Source: Bdellovibrionales bacterium RIFCSPHIGHO2_01_FULL_40_29
GTDB taxonomy: Bacteria > Bdellovibrionota > Bdellovibrionia > Bdellovibrionales > Bdellovibrionaceae
Length of the DNA stretch: 64,000 bases
Direction of reading: 5' to 3'
Assembly (NCBI GenBank): GCA_001771815.1
Contig: MEPU01000004.1
Span: 1 to 64,000 of the forward strand
Shown here: piece by piece, positions 24,091 through 34,603 of the stretch
Layout: every line of letters begins with the position of its first letter
Numbering within the stretch: position 1 is the first letter of the stretch
Program-made: the position numbers and the translations under genes
Notes under the pieces: generated by a model
What the model saw: only the letters and a program-made list of their open reading frames with translations
The model's database searches: none
What the model was told of the DNA's origin: nothing

Positions 24091-24318
24091 ATGGATTTAA
24101 TAGAGAAACTAGAACTTATGCCACATACCTCAGAGTCACTTTTGCCCCATGTTTCGCCGATGACTTCTCAAGTCAGAAATGATCATTCTGATAAATCCAT
24201 GGATTCGTATCAGTTTGTAAATAAAATTTCTTTTGAAAAAAGTTTAGCACGACTTAGACGAAACTACTGTCCACAATTAAATCCAAACTCACCTGATGTT
24301 CATTTCCGTCATCGTTAA
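24091..24318 (+). CDS. Small protein overlapping the 3' end of the glucan synthase gene
   Basis: A 75-residue protein with a very strong GGAGGAG ribosome binding site six bases before the ATG. The sequence is polar with several His and Ser (SESLLPHVSP, SYQFVNKISFEKSLARLRR). The last 65 bp overlap, tail to tail, the end of the giant glucan synthase gene on the other strand. No family recognised. The support is the ribosome binding site; composition alone is not decisive. Confidence 0.45.
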   Translation: MDLIEKLELMPHTSESLLPHVSPMTSQVRNDHSDKSMDSYQFVNKISFEKSLARLRRNYCPQLNPNSPDVHFRHR

Positions 24319-27300
24319 GTTGTATTTCATTTCCTAACTGCATGACTCCATCAACTGACACTTGCAATTTTGCTGTGTCAGTTGAGTTTTTTGCTTTATT
24401 CTTAAAAATTATTTTATAGATACTCTTTTTGTACTGATAACGAATTTCAAACTCAGCCAGCAAATCTGAACGACAGGGTGTAAACAAAATCGAACTTCCG
24501 CGCAGCTGAAAACCTAAAATAGATTCAATGAAAGCGCGGTAATACCAACCCGAGGACCCCGTATACCAAGACCACCCCCCGCGCCCCATATACGGAGCCA
24601 CAGCATAAACATCGGCAGCAATCACATAAGGTTCCGTTTTATACTTTTGAACAGCGTCGAAATCTTTGGTGTGATTGATGGGGTTGAGCATATTCAACAG
24701 TGTGATGGCCTTATCCCCCTGACCAATTGAGGCGTGCGCAATGGCCACCCAAATAGCTGCGTGCGTGTATTGTCCACCGTTTTCCCGCACTCCTGGAAGA
24801 TAGCCTTTAATGTATCCTGGGTCTTGGGGAGTTTTATCAAATGCAGGAGCAAATAAGCGAATCAATTTTTCTTTTTGATTTACCAAGTACTCATCAACAG
24901 CAGACATGGCCATATGGGCCCGATCCCGTCGCCCCAATTTTGTAATGGCCGCCCACGATTGGACTAAAGAATCAATTTTACACTCTGAATTTTGCTGAGA
25001 TCCAAGCGGTGTGCCATCATCATAAAAAGCGCGTTTATACCACTGACCATCCCACCCTTGATCTTCAATTGAATTCTGTAAATCCAGAAGATGCTTTTTG
25101 TATTTTTGAATTCGCACCTGATCGCCATCAGCCTCACAATGCGGTAAAATTTTTTCAATCACTGAACCTAGAAACCAAGCCATCCAGACACTTTCGCCTT
25201 TTCCCGCATGACCAACACGGTTCATCCCATCATTCCAATCACCTGACCCCATCAAAGGTAAACCGTGCTGTCCATTTTGCAGACTGCGATCAACTGCGCG
25301 AATGCAATGCTCAAACAGTTTTGCGGTATCAGAACTAATCTGAGGCTCGATATAAATGTCTTCTTTACCTGGAGGTATTGAGTCGGCTTGTAAGAAGGGA
25401 ATAACTTCGTCTAAAACAGATTTATCACCTGTTGCTTGAATATAAAAGCATGTCACATACGGAAGCCATAGCAAATCATCTGAAAAATGAGTTCGAACTC
25501 CCTTGCTTTTCGGAGGATGCCACCAATGCAACACATCCCCTTCAATAAATTGATGAGCTGCTGCTCGACATATTTGCTCGCGAGCCAATTTAGGATCGAT
25601 ATAAACCAAGGCCATCGCATCTTGCAACTGATCCCGAAAACCAATGGCACCGCCTGATTGATAAAACGCAGAGCGCGCCCAAACGCGGCACGCTAGAGTC
25701 TGATACAATAGCCAGTGGTTAGCCAGCATATCCATCTCGGGAAATGGAGTTTTAACTGTCAACTGAGATAGACTTTGATGCCAAAAATCTTCAACTTTTT
25801 GTAATTCAAGCGCAACAACGGCTGGCTTTAAGTAACGATCCACCACGGCATCCACAGAACTCTCACCAACAACCTGTCCCAATAAAAAAATAATTTCTTT
25901 TGTTTCACCAGGCGCCAACGTCACACTTAGTTTCATTGCCACACAGGGATCCCACCCCGCCCCAATCTCGCCACCTAGTGATTCAGATCTTAACCCCGCG
26001 GGATCTCGATAATGTCCATGTCGACCCAAAAAACTTTTTCGATCACACGTAAATGAAGTGATCGTTTCAGAAGATGCGACAAAAGCCACTCGATCCGAAA
26101 ATTCAATACTGAATGGATTCAAGGCTAGAAAAAGATTGGAACGATGCGATTTTTTCGTTATCACCATAGGACTTGTTTTAGAGCGATGCAGTCCTAAAAC
26201 CCATTCTGTATAACTGGTGATATCCAACGATCGTGTGAAAATACTTCTATTTTTAAGGATGATTTTTGTGATCTTAACTTCATCCTCACGAGGTACAAAA
26301 AAAGTCACCAGGGATTCAATTTCATGGCTGATGTGTTCAAAAGATGAATAACCTTGCCCATGTCGTACCAGATACTCACCCGTCTCTGCTCGGAGTGCCG
26401 GAGTTGGCGACCACATCTGGCCTGTTTTACTATCCTGAATATAAATGACTTCACCAGGCGAATCACAAATCGGATCATTGTTCCAAGGAGTCAGCCTGTT
26501 CTCGCGGCTATTTGCGGACCAAGTGTACGGACTTCCCAGTTCTGATATTAAAAAACCAAATTCTTTTTCATTGGCAATCACATTGATCCACGGTAGCGGT
26601 GTTTGTGATTTTTGAGTGAGGTGGATCACGTACTGCTTGCCGTCCGTCGAAAACCCTCCGACCCCGTTGAAGAACTTCATCTCAGGAATTTCCAAAGAAT
26701 GCGGTGTCCATTTTCGAAGCTCCACCATGCGATTTTTCACAAGAGGTTCGGCTCGTTGATTGGACTTTAATCGCTGCGACTCTTCTTTCAATGAACGCTG
26801 ACTGGATTCAAAATAAACACGAGCTGCACTTTGAAGTAAAATCCAATCTGGTTCTGGAATCAGATCTTTCCGCAGTAAAAAGACACCACCATTCTTATTC
26901 AACCAACCGCTTTCTCCGGAGGCACGAATCTGGTGTGCTATTTCTTCGTACAAATCCAATCGATAACTTTCACTTTCCTCGCTGATCAAGACCAAATCAA
27001 TCACAAACCCTTTCATTCGCATTCGCGACTGAAAGCGCAAAAGTTGCTTAATCAATACCATATCACGAGCTCGACTGATTCCAACCATCATGATCGGGTT
27101 ATCGCCACTAATTCCGTAAGACCACAAACTAGATTGAGATTGTCGATTACTTTGAAGCACATCACTTGAAGCCCGAGCCAACTTATGAGAATAAATCAAA
27201 GCCCCGCAAATGATTTGAAATATTTCAGACTCAGAAGGTTCAATATTTAAATGTCGTAAGTCCATTTGTTCACGAGTCCATGCCATTTCCTCTTCCCGAA

Positions 27301-30300
27301 TAAAAGCATGAGGATTATGATACTTATCCAATAAGATAAGAGTTTCTTCTCGTGAATCCGCCACTCCTGTTGCAAAACTGATTTTAACAGAAGAGTTTGG
27401 AGGGATACTTATTCTTTTTCGAAGGGATAAACAGGGATCCAAAACAAAACCACTGGAATTCGATAATTTCTGTTTTTTCAGGATCACTTCAGGATATGTG
27501 ATGTCTCGTCCGCGACCAATAAACTGAGAACGACTGGTTTCGTACTGGATATTTCCAGCAGGTTCTTCAACTGATAAATCTGTTGTCACCAAATGAAAGC
27601 CCCACTTATCCGAATCGGTGGCAGATCTTTTTCGACGGTGCGCCAGAAGCGCTTCTTTTGAAGGAATAAATTCAGTTTCAATAAAAAGATTACTAAAAGT
27701 TGTATGAGCAATATCCGCTTCCGGAGAGTTAAGTACAGGTTCAAGATAACTGGTGACATCAATCACGCGCAACTGATCTGTAAAATTTGAAATCGTCAAT
27801 CGACGAACTTCAACTTGATCCTCGCTTGAGACAACAACTTCGACAAGTGTGCCACAGTGATCATTCTGACAACGAAATTCAGCCTTATGCTCAGAAAACA
27901 TCGCGGAATGATTACGAGCATCACCCTGAAAAGGTTGTTTTGTTGCCGACCATGTAGAACCACTTTCCAGATCATGAATAATAAAAAATGTTCCAAAACA
28001 ATCCCTTGTGGCATCTTCGTTCCAGCGCGATACAGCCATTCCTCTATGACGTGAATATCCGGCTCCTGCTGCTGTCAACATCACAGCATATTTTCCATTA
28101 GAAAGCAGTTGAGTTACCGGCACATAGGTTTGGACCTGCGAAATAACTCGAAGAGCGGTTTTCGTTTTATTCAAGAAAAATTGATCTGAATGAAGTTCTT
28201 CTGCTCGCAACTGTGACATCGCGACTTTCCGCGGAACACGCTCTTGCAACAATAAATCAGATCCTCGTATCAGTTCATCCGAATGAAACCGAGCCGGCAT
28301 CAGATTATCATGAAGAAAATTACTTAATGCCACAAAGATCATCCCCTGATGATGAGCCATAAAACTTTTTATCACCGAGTGATTTTGATTGGGTGGTCGT
28401 CGATTTTCCGTGTAATCAATCGCCTCATAAAAACCCAAATCCGTCAGCAAATGACTTTTGATCAGTTCTTGAATATTCTTGACGGCATCTTTGGCAGACA
28501 CCTGCAGAGCTAGAAATGTTGAATACGGTGAAATCACCAAATCATCACGCAATCCCCTCTTAAGTCCCAACCCTGGAATACCAAAGGGTCCATACTGATA
28601 ATTCATTTGAAGATCACGGGCATTATAACCGGATTCTGAAATTCCCCACGGAATCCCAAATTTACGACCATACACTTGCTGTTGATGAATAACGGATAAG
28701 TGTGTTTCATGCAGAAGTGACTCTGTATAATTTCGCATCACCAGCAATGGCATCAAATACTCAAACATGGATGCCGACCAGGACACAAGTGTCCGCTTCT
28801 GAAAAAGCATCGTCATCTGTCTCCCCAGATGAAACCAATGATTCTGTGGGACATTCCCCTTGCTGATCGCGATAAAACTGGCCAATCGAGACTCTGATGC
28901 CAAAAGATCATAAAAAGCATTATCCAATCGCCCATCTGTCACATTGTAGCCAATAGTAAAAACTTTTCTTTGTTGATCATAAAGAAAAGAAAAATCCATG
29001 CGTGTAAAAATATCGTCAACTGTTTTTGCGATATTTTTAAATCGATTGCGCAAGGCATTCATTTGAAAATCAGAACTCATTTCTTTTTGAAATCGGACCA
29101 TGTCTTCGGACATTTCATTAAATTTTTGGGTCCATGCCGTCAGCTGATTCACTTCAAAATCAGTAATAAACTCAAATTGAGGAACAAGATGACATACAAT
29201 CTGAAACTCTTTATGAATATGTTCCACATCAGCTTTCGCATCGATCAATAAAAAAATAGTTTTTATTTTTTGTTGGATGTCATTGTATTGATTTTTAGTC
29301 AGCATTTTTTCAGTTGCCAAAAGTTTTTCTTTAACAACCAGTAGGGTGTCGTATAGACCTTGCGTCCACTGTGACGAAAAACTATTATGTTCAGCCAAAT
29401 CCATGCACATCTGCTTCACTGCCAAAAGATGCCCCGCCAGATTCCCGCTGTCCACTGTTGAAATATACTTTGGATTCAATGGTTCTAATGTTTTAGTATC
29501 ATACCAATTATAAAAATGACCATTGAACTGCTCTAACTTTTTCATCGAATCCAGAGCCCGTTCTAATCGTTCAGCAAGTCTTCCTCCTGTCAAGTATCCA
29601 AAGTCATGGGCCGAGCACGTTGCTAATAAAAGCAACCCCATATTTGTCGGTGATGTTCGATGCGCCACAATAGGCTTAGGTTCTTCTTGATAGTTATCAG
29701 GAATCAACCAGTTATCCAATTCACTCACAAAGGATTCATAAAAATTCCACGTTTTCCGTGCAATTTTCCTTAAGGTTTCAGATTCAGCATGATCTGGTCT
29801 ATATTTTTCCTCGGTGCGTGATTGACTGACTCTTTCTGCGATCCAAGGAAATGCAAGCCAAGAGATCAAGAACAACATCGAAGACCAGGGCGCTTGAAAA
29901 CTGGCGATTGCAATAATAACAAAAATCACTCCGCAAATACTCCAAACAGGAATCAGAATGCTTTTTGAAAAGTGCTTTCGACCTGAAATCTTGGCTTCGA
30001 CCTCAGCAGCAGACACCCATTGTAGCAAATTTTTCTTTGAAATAACTAAACGATACAGTGTTCGAATGATCGCATCCATTTGAATGTAGGCTTGATGAAC
30101 GAGACAAATCAAAAGGAAAAAAATCTGCAAAGTATTTGTTTTTATGTCTCCGAGTATATTCCAAAAATGGCTAGTCCAAGGAATATCCCCCGGATGAAAC
30201 AGCAATGTATTAGTCGCATGAGCATATGGCGGTAATGCCATAAAAATAAATACTGAAATTGTCCAAACTGCCGGAGAACCTGGCAGCACTGTCCAACCCA

Positions 30301-32689
30301 AAACCAACCACATCAATGTCAGTGGCGCCATTAAACTCCGGCGAAGATTATCAATCATTTTCCAATGAGATATCATCAGAAGTTGTTTCTGCAGAATCCA
30401 TGGAAGCAGCTGCCAATCACCTCGTGTCCACCGATGTTGACGCTTTGAAAAAGCCTCATAATGTGTTGGATAATCATCTAAAAATTCAATATCAGTCACC
30501 AAGGCTGTTCGACAAAAAAGGCCTTCCAATAAGTCATGACTCAATAATGTATTTTCTGGAACACGATTGGCCATTGCAGACTCAAAAGCATCCACCACAT
30601 ACAGACCTTTTCCCGTGAAACTTCCTTCAGCGAATAAATCTTGGTAGACATCGGAAACAGCCTTCGTGTACGGGTCGATCCCCGTGTTGCCAGAGAATAT
30701 TCTGGAAAAAAATGACCGTCCCGAACTTTCAGGAGTGATGCTAATTCGGGGCTGTAGAATACCATAACCCCGAACCACCTGATTTTTTTCAAAATTCAGT
30801 TGCGGCTGATTTAATGGGTGAAGAATAGTTCCAATCAACTTCTTTGCTGATCCTCGAGGCAAATGAGTGTCTGAATCCAAAGTGATGACATAGTGAATCT
30901 TCGAGAACAAACTTGTATAAACCGGAGCTACAATAAAACTGGTATCCTGATCACCTCTTAGAAATCGATTGAATTCTTGCAATTTTCCACGCTTGCGCTC
31001 CCAGCCAATCCATTTTTTTTCGGAATCGTTCCAACGGCGCTCACGGTGAAACAAGTAAAACTTTTTTTCTTGAGGATCTGTACCTGGATACCGTTCGTTC
31101 AGTTCATCTATTTTTTCCTGTGCAAAATCCAACAATTCTTGATCATTTTCTTTTTTCGGACTGTCCGAATCACAAAAATCACTGAGAATGGCAAAGTACA
31201 GATTGTCTTCCGTATTAGACAAATAGCGTGTTTCCAAAAAATCAACCATTTTGGCAACACTTGTTGTCGATGGAAAAAGCGTTGGAATCACAACAAATGT
31301 TTTGGCATCATCAGGAATTCCACGAGTCAAATCAATCTTAGAAAGAATTCGTGGTGGTATGAACCGTGTGACCGCCAAATTTAAAAGTGCCAAACAACTG
31401 TCCATGATAGGAATCACAGATGACGCCCAAACCAGTAACCACTGCCCCACAGTGCACTGCAAGTAGTTCAAATAAATAACCAGTGGAGCATAAGCTGCTG
31501 TCATCAGCATAGCCAAAGCTGTAAAATAACAGCCTGTTGCATGTTCCATAATGAAACGTAGTAAAAATTCATGGAGTCGCTGCTGATACTGAAATTGTTT
31601 TTCTAATTCCTTAACACCCTTATCGATAAGAAAATACCCCACATGGGATTTGGCTGAATCAAAAGACTCTGCAATCACTGATTCTTCAGCCAACTTCACA
31701 CAAGCCGATGCGACCTCTTGCTCTGGAGTTTCGGTATGTTTTGCAATTCGCTCGATGACATGCCGGTAACGATCTCTACTTGCAAAATCCATTTTGGAAT
31801 AGGCTTTGGCTGGATCCAGAGCCAGTATAGGATCAATCAAATTCACGCTTTCGAAAAACTCGTCCCAGTCAATATTAGAAATCAGACGCATGCTGGTGAT
31901 TATATTTCCAACTGTCACCTGTGCTGACGCTTGAAATTGATGCTCTGAATGCAAGACTTGTTCGAGTGTTTTCTGTTTTCCACTTAAATAATTGTCTAAA
32001 TTCTCACAAATGGGATAAACGCTGATGTGTTGATCCCGCAAGCGGCGTAAAAGATGAACCACCAAGGTTGTATCTGCAACTTCAGATCGCCCCAAGTAAT
32101 GATTCACCTGTTGACCGTCTTGTTCAATAAGATTCTCGTCACTTTTTCCAACACGAGCCAAAATGCGATCCGCTATTTCATTCGAACATTCTGATATCTC
32201 ATGAGTAAAAAGTACCTGAGAAATTACACGTCGCAAATTTTCAACAAGTGCGATTCGAAGCACTATTGTGATAGCCCAGATTTCACCGATGGTCAGAGGA
32301 GCAACTTTTTGAAATTCAGAAACAAATTTTTTCAGAACATCACAATCAATACGACTGTCTGTGTGAGACACGACACTCAAAGCCATCGCGTATATTCGGG
32401 GATAGTAAGCCAATTCCCCAATGCTCATCTTTGGCAATTCTAAGTAAAATTTCTCCGGCAAATCTTCTTGAATTTCTCGAATCTGATCTTCGATAATATG
32501 AAAATTATCAATCAGCCATTCCGCCGCTGGCGGCAATGTGTGACCATCGCGAATAGATGCTGAAAATATTTTATAGGCGCGGATCAGTTCATTGGCATTC
32601 TCGACGACTCGTGGAAGCAAGGATTTTCCTTGAGTTTTTTTTTCGATCACCGGAATCTGTTGCGCCAAGTATCTTGCAAATTGCTGCAA
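24254..32689 (-). CDS. ndvB: Cyclic beta-1,2-glucan synthase (GT84-GH94)
   Basis: About 2,811 residues, the usual size of NdvB/ChvB. Order: helical N-terminal part; membrane segments around 390-460; GT84 domain (about 470-800) with VITLDSDTHLPRGSAKKLIG, FAEGSFTGKG, LSHDLLEGLF and QHRWTRGDWQL; more membrane segments (about 800-970); the glucoamylase-like module with PFGIPGLGLKRGLRDD and MAHHQGMIFVAL; and a C-terminal GH94 phosphorylase part with GFRDQLQDAMALV, LHWWHPP and GSGDWNDGMNRVG (catalytic Asp). The enzyme makes cyclic periplasmic glucans from UDP-glucose. The TTG at 32689 is not the natural start: the frame stays open to 32776 and includes the conserved EAPIRDEIFSADRL, but holds no ATG or GTG there. 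Confidence 0.95.
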   Translation of the reverse strand: MQQFARYLAQQIPVIEKKTQGKSLLPRVVENANELIRAYKIFSASIRDGHTLPPAAEWLIDNFHIIEDQIREIQEDLPEKFYLELPKMSIGELAYYPRIYAMALSVVSHTDSRIDCDVLKKFVSEFQKVAPLTIGEIWAITIVLRIALVENLRRVISQVLFTHEISECSNEIADRILARVGKSDENLIEQDGQQVNHYLGRSEVADTTLVVHLLRRLRDQHISVYPICENLDNYLSGKQKTLEQVLHSEHQFQASAQVTVGNIITSMRLISNIDWDEFFESVNLIDPILALDPAKAYSKMDFASRDRYRHVIERIAKHTETPEQEVASACVKLAEESVIAESFDSAKSHVGYFLIDKGVKELEKQFQYQQRLHEFLLRFIMEHATGCYFTALAMLMTAAYAPLVIYLNYLQCTVGQWLLVWASSVIPIMDSCLALLNLAVTRFIPPRILSKIDLTRGIPDDAKTFVVIPTLFPSTTSVAKMVDFLETRYLSNTEDNLYFAILSDFCDSDSPKKENDQELLDFAQEKIDELNERYPGTDPQEKKFYLFHRERRWNDSEKKWIGWERKRGKLQEFNRFLRGDQDTSFIVAPVYTSLFSKIHYVITLDSDTHLPRGSAKKLIGTILHPLNQPQLNFEKNQVVRGYGILQPRISITPESSGRSFFSRIFSGNTGIDPYTKAVSDVYQDLFAEGSFTGKGLYVVDAFESAMANRVPENTLLSHDLLEGLFCRTALVTDIEFLDDYPTHYEAFSKRQHRWTRGDWQLLPWILQKQLLMISHWKMIDNLRRSLMAPLTLMWLVLGWTVLPGSPAVWTISVFIFMALPPYAHATNTLLFHPGDIPWTSHFWNILGDIKTNTLQIFFLLICLVHQAYIQMDAIIRTLYRLVISKKNLLQWVSAAEVEAKISGRKHFSKSILIPVWSICGVIFVIIAIASFQAPWSSMLFLISWLAFPWIAERVSQSRTEEKYRPDHAESETLRKIARKTWNFYESFVSELDNWLIPDNYQEEPKPIVAHRTSPTNMGLLLLATCSAHDFGYLTGGRLAERLERALDSMKKLEQFNGHFYNWYDTKTLEPLNPKYISTVDSGNLAGHLLAVKQMCMDLAEHNSFSSQWTQGLYDTLLVVKEKLLATEKMLTKNQYNDIQQKIKTIFLLIDAKADVEHIHKEFQIVCHLVPQFEFITDFEVNQLTAWTQKFNEMSEDMVRFQKEMSSDFQMNALRNRFKNIAKTVDDIFTRMDFSFLYDQQRKVFTIGYNVTDGRLDNAFYDLLASESRLASFIAISKGNVPQNHWFHLGRQMTMLFQKRTLVSWSASMFEYLMPLLVMRNYTESLLHETHLSVIHQQQVYGRKFGIPWGISESGYNARDLQMNYQYGPFGIPGLGLKRGLRDDLVISPYSTFLALQVSAKDAVKNIQELIKSHLLTDLGFYEAIDYTENRRPPNQNHSVIKSFMAHHQGMIFVALSNFLHDNLMPARFHSDELIRGSDLLLQERVPRKVAMSQLRAEELHSDQFFLNKTKTALRVISQVQTYVPVTQLLSNGKYAVMLTAAGAGYSRHRGMAVSRWNEDATRDCFGTFFIIHDLESGSTWSATKQPFQGDARNHSAMFSEHKAEFRCQNDHCGTLVEVVVSSEDQVEVRRLTISNFTDQLRVIDVTSYLEPVLNSPEADIAHTTFSNLFIETEFIPSKEALLAHRRKRSATDSDKWGFHLVTTDLSVEEPAGNIQYETSRSQFIGRGRDITYPEVILKKQKLSNSSGFVLDPCLSLRKRISIPPNSSVKISFATGVADSREETLILLDKYHNPHAFIREEEMAWTREQMDLRHLNIEPSESEIFQIICGALIYSHKLARASSDVLQSNRQSQSSLWSYGISGDNPIMMVGISRARDMVLIKQLLRFQSRMRMKGFVIDLVLISEESESYRLDLYEEIAHQIRASGESGWLNKNGGVFLLRKDLIPEPDWILLQSAARVYFESSQRSLKEESQRLKSNQRAEPLVKNRMVELRKWTPHSLEIPEMKFFNGVGGFSTDGKQYVIHLTQKSQTPLPWINVIANEKEFGFLISELGSPYTWSANSRENRLTPWNNDPICDSPGEVIYIQDSKTGQMWSPTPALRAETGEYLVRHGQGYSSFEHISHEIESLVTFFVPREDEVKITKIILKNRSIFTRSLDITSYTEWVLGLHRSKTSPMVITKKSHRSNLFLALNPFSIEFSDRVAFVASSETITSFTCDRKSFLGRHGHYRDPAGLRSESLGGEIGAGWDPCVAMKLSVTLAPGETKEIIFLLGQVVGESSVDAVVDRYLKPAVVALELQKVEDFWHQSLSQLTVKTPFPEMDMLANHWLLYQTLACRVWARSAFYQSGGAIGFRDQLQDAMALVYIDPKLAREQICRAAAHQFIEGDVLHWWHPPKSKGVRTHFSDDLLWLPYVTCFYIQATGDKSVLDEVIPFLQADSIPPGKEDIYIEPQISSDTAKLFEHCIRAVDRSLQNGQHGLPLMGSGDWNDGMNRVGHAGKGESVWMAWFLGSVIEKILPHCEADGDQVRIQKYKKHLLDLQNSIEDQGWDGQWYKRAFYDDGTPLGSQQNSECKIDSLVQSWAAITKLGRRDRAHMAMSAVDEYLVNQKEKLIRLFAPAFDKTPQDPGYIKGYLPGVRENGGQYTHAAIWVAIAHASIGQGDKAITLLNMLNPINHTKDFDAVQKYKTEPYVIAADVYAVAPYMGRGGWSWYTGSSGWYYRAFIESILGFQLRGSSILFTPCRSDLLAEFEIRYQYKKSIYKIIFKNKAKNSTDTAKLQVSVDGVMQLGNEIQLNDDGNEHQVSLDLIVDSSFV

Positions 32690-32864
32690 GCGATCAGCAC
32701 TAAAAATTTCATCGCGAATCGGAGCCTCAAAGGGTTGAGTCCGAATGCGCTCGTCGAGTCTGTCGATAGTTCCCCCTTATGACTTGTGACATTGGATTTA
32801 CCATTGCCAAGGGGTTGAGTCAGATTCAGAACTCAGAGTTGATGAAAATTAACTCTTGCTAAAG

Positions 32865-33752
32865 TTATAAAACTTTAACAAGTGACATCGTTAAGTGATC
32901 AATCGTGACTTTGAGCCGCATTGATGATGCTGAACTTAGTGGTGAAACAATCGATACCGGAAGAACAGGTCCATTCCAATCAGGTAAAACACGAATAAGC
33001 TTTCCGGAGTTAAACTCATGCTGACAAATGAAGTCAGGCACCAAGGCTATACCTGCACCAGCGACTGCCATTTTTAATAAACTGGTCATCTGATTGCTAG
33101 AAATTTGAGTTTTAATAGGAATCGTCACAGCTCCTTTTGCAGATCGCAAAATCCAACGATGCATCACAGATTGGGTATTCAGCGATAAACACGAGTGGGC
33201 TTGAATATCCTTTGGATGCTTAATGGCATCCAAATTCTTCAAATACTTTGGAGACGCAACAGGGACTAAAGTAATTTCTCCGACCCGTTTCACCTTGAAA
33301 CTACTTTCATTCACTTTTCCAACTCGAACAGCTAAATCAAATCCGTCCTTCACTAAATCAATCACGTCATCTGTAAAATCTAGCTCAAAAGAAATATCGG
33401 GATACTGAGTCGACAAGGCTGCAATCGCTGGAGATATAATCAGTGAGCCTAAATCTTCTGCAGCTGTAATCCGAACACTTCCAGTAAGAATACTGTCTTT
33501 TCCCTGCAATAATTTTAGAGCTTCCTCAATGGCCGTGATAGGCCCCAAACACGCTTCATAGAATACACGACCCGCTGCCGTTAATGTCAGGCTGCGCGTA
33601 GTTCGCATAAGTAATTTTGTGCCGGACACTTTCTCTAATCGTGAAATGGCTTTACTAACCGTTGATTTTGGCACCTTGATCAAATCTGCAGCTTTTGAAA
33701 AACTGCCATGTTGAACAACCTTAACAAAAATTCGCGTGTGATCCAAAGTCAT
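32865..33752 (-). CDS. LysR-type transcriptional regulator
   Basis: A 295-residue canonical LysR protein: HTH at about residues 5-60 (FVKVVQHGSFSKAADLIKVP, SKAISRLEK, GTKLLMRTTRSLTLTAAG), then an effector domain with GSVRITAAEDLGSLI, FDLAVRVGKV and a late MAVAGAGIALVPDF. The HTH and the RTTRSLTLTAAG linker match the subgroup that often controls divergent efflux or oxidoreductase genes. It is divergent from the YceI-family gene, and a TGTTTC-GAAACA palindrome lies seven bases before its start. Confidence 0.9.
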   Translation of the reverse strand: MTLDHTRIFVKVVQHGSFSKAADLIKVPKSTVSKAISRLEKVSGTKLLMRTTRSLTLTAAGRVFYEACLGPITAIEEALKLLQGKDSILTGSVRITAAEDLGSLIISPAIAALSTQYPDISFELDFTDDVIDLVKDGFDLAVRVGKVNESSFKVKRVGEITLVPVASPKYLKNLDAIKHPKDIQAHSCLSLNTQSVMHRWILRSAKGAVTIPIKTQISSNQMTSLLKMAVAGAGIALVPDFICQHEFNSGKLIRVLPDWNGPVLPVSIVSPLSSASSMRLKVTIDHLTMSLVKVL

Positions 33753-33758
33753 TCTTAT

Positions 33759-33776
33759 TGTTTCCTTAAAGAAACA
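33759..33776. promoter_or_regulatory. LysR operator candidate
   Basis: TGTTTCCTTAAAGAAACA, palindromic at 16 of 18 positions, in the divergent lysR-yceI promoter region just before the lysR start codon. The place and symmetry fit autoregulation and control of the divergent gene. Confidence 0.6.
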
Positions 33777-33877
33777 TTATAATTCTATTAAACCACCTAA
33801 TCAACAATGAAAGAATAGGCGATACTTGATGCTCTAAGCAATAAGCTTAAAATAAACCCCTATGAAGGAGACTCTCT

Positions 33878-34495
33878 ATGACACCACTCAAAACTATTTT
33901 AACAACCGCTCTCTTGGCCAGCAACCTCACAGCTTTTGCTGCTCCGACAACGTATCAACCTGGAAACTACTCTATTGATCCCGCACACTCTAAAGTGGGT
34001 TTTGAAGTCCCGCATTTAGTGATTTCAACAGTCGAAGGTCGCTTTGGAAAAATCGATGGAAAAATCACACTGGCAAGTGATTTTGAAAAATCAAAAGTGA
34101 CAGCCTCTGCTGAGACCGCTTCCGTTGATACTGGTGTCAAAGACCGTGATGACCACCTTCGCAGCCCTGAATTCTTTGATGCTAAAAAGTTCCCACAGTT
34201 AAAACTTGTCAGCAACAGCATTAAAGGCAAGCCTGAATCATTTCAAATGATCGCGGACCTCACCATCAAAGGCATCACTCAGAAAGTCACATTTGATGGC
34301 AAATACTTAGGAACAGCTAAAGACGCCTACGGAAATGAAAAGGCCGCCTTTACTGCAACAGCAAAAATCAATCGCAAAGATTTTGGACTGACTTGGAGTA
34401 AAGTTGTTGAGGTTGGTCCAGTTGTTGGTGACGAAATCTTGATCGAGCTCAAGATTCAAAGCGCCAAAGTTCAAGAAACTCAGAAAAAAAACTAA
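33878..34495 (+). CDS. YceI family periplasmic lipid-binding protein
   Basis: A 205-residue protein with signal peptide (MTPLKTILTTALLASNLTAFA). YceI lipocalin-like features: YSIDPAHSKVGFEVPHLVIS at the start of the mature part, VEGRFGKIDGKITL, SVDTGVKDRDDHLRSPEFFD, FPQLKLVSNSI, ADLTIKGITQKVTFD, and INRKDFGLTW near the end. Family members bind polyisoprenoids or amphipathic molecules in the periplasm and respond to stress or high pH. The AAGGAG site supports the start. Control by the divergent LysR protein is likely. Confidence 0.9.
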   Translation: MTPLKTILTTALLASNLTAFAAPTTYQPGNYSIDPAHSKVGFEVPHLVISTVEGRFGKIDGKITLASDFEKSKVTASAETASVDTGVKDRDDHLRSPEFFDAKKFPQLKLVSNSIKGKPESFQMIADLTIKGITQKVTFDGKYLGTAKDAYGNEKAAFTATAKINRKDFGLTWSKVVEVGPVVGDEILIELKIQSAKVQETQKKN

Positions 34496-34603
34496 TCTCT
34501 TTTCTATTCATTCCTACCCAGAAGTTTCGGTGCAATGCAACAATAAGGGCTTTGCACTGACTGGCCAAACAGTTCTAAACTAAAGCTCCAAAGGAGCTTT
34601 AGG

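Noticed and set aside
30259-31384. Long plus-strand frames inside the glucan synthase gene
   Set aside because: They are antisense shadows of conserved GT84 and membrane regions on the minus strand; no start signals.
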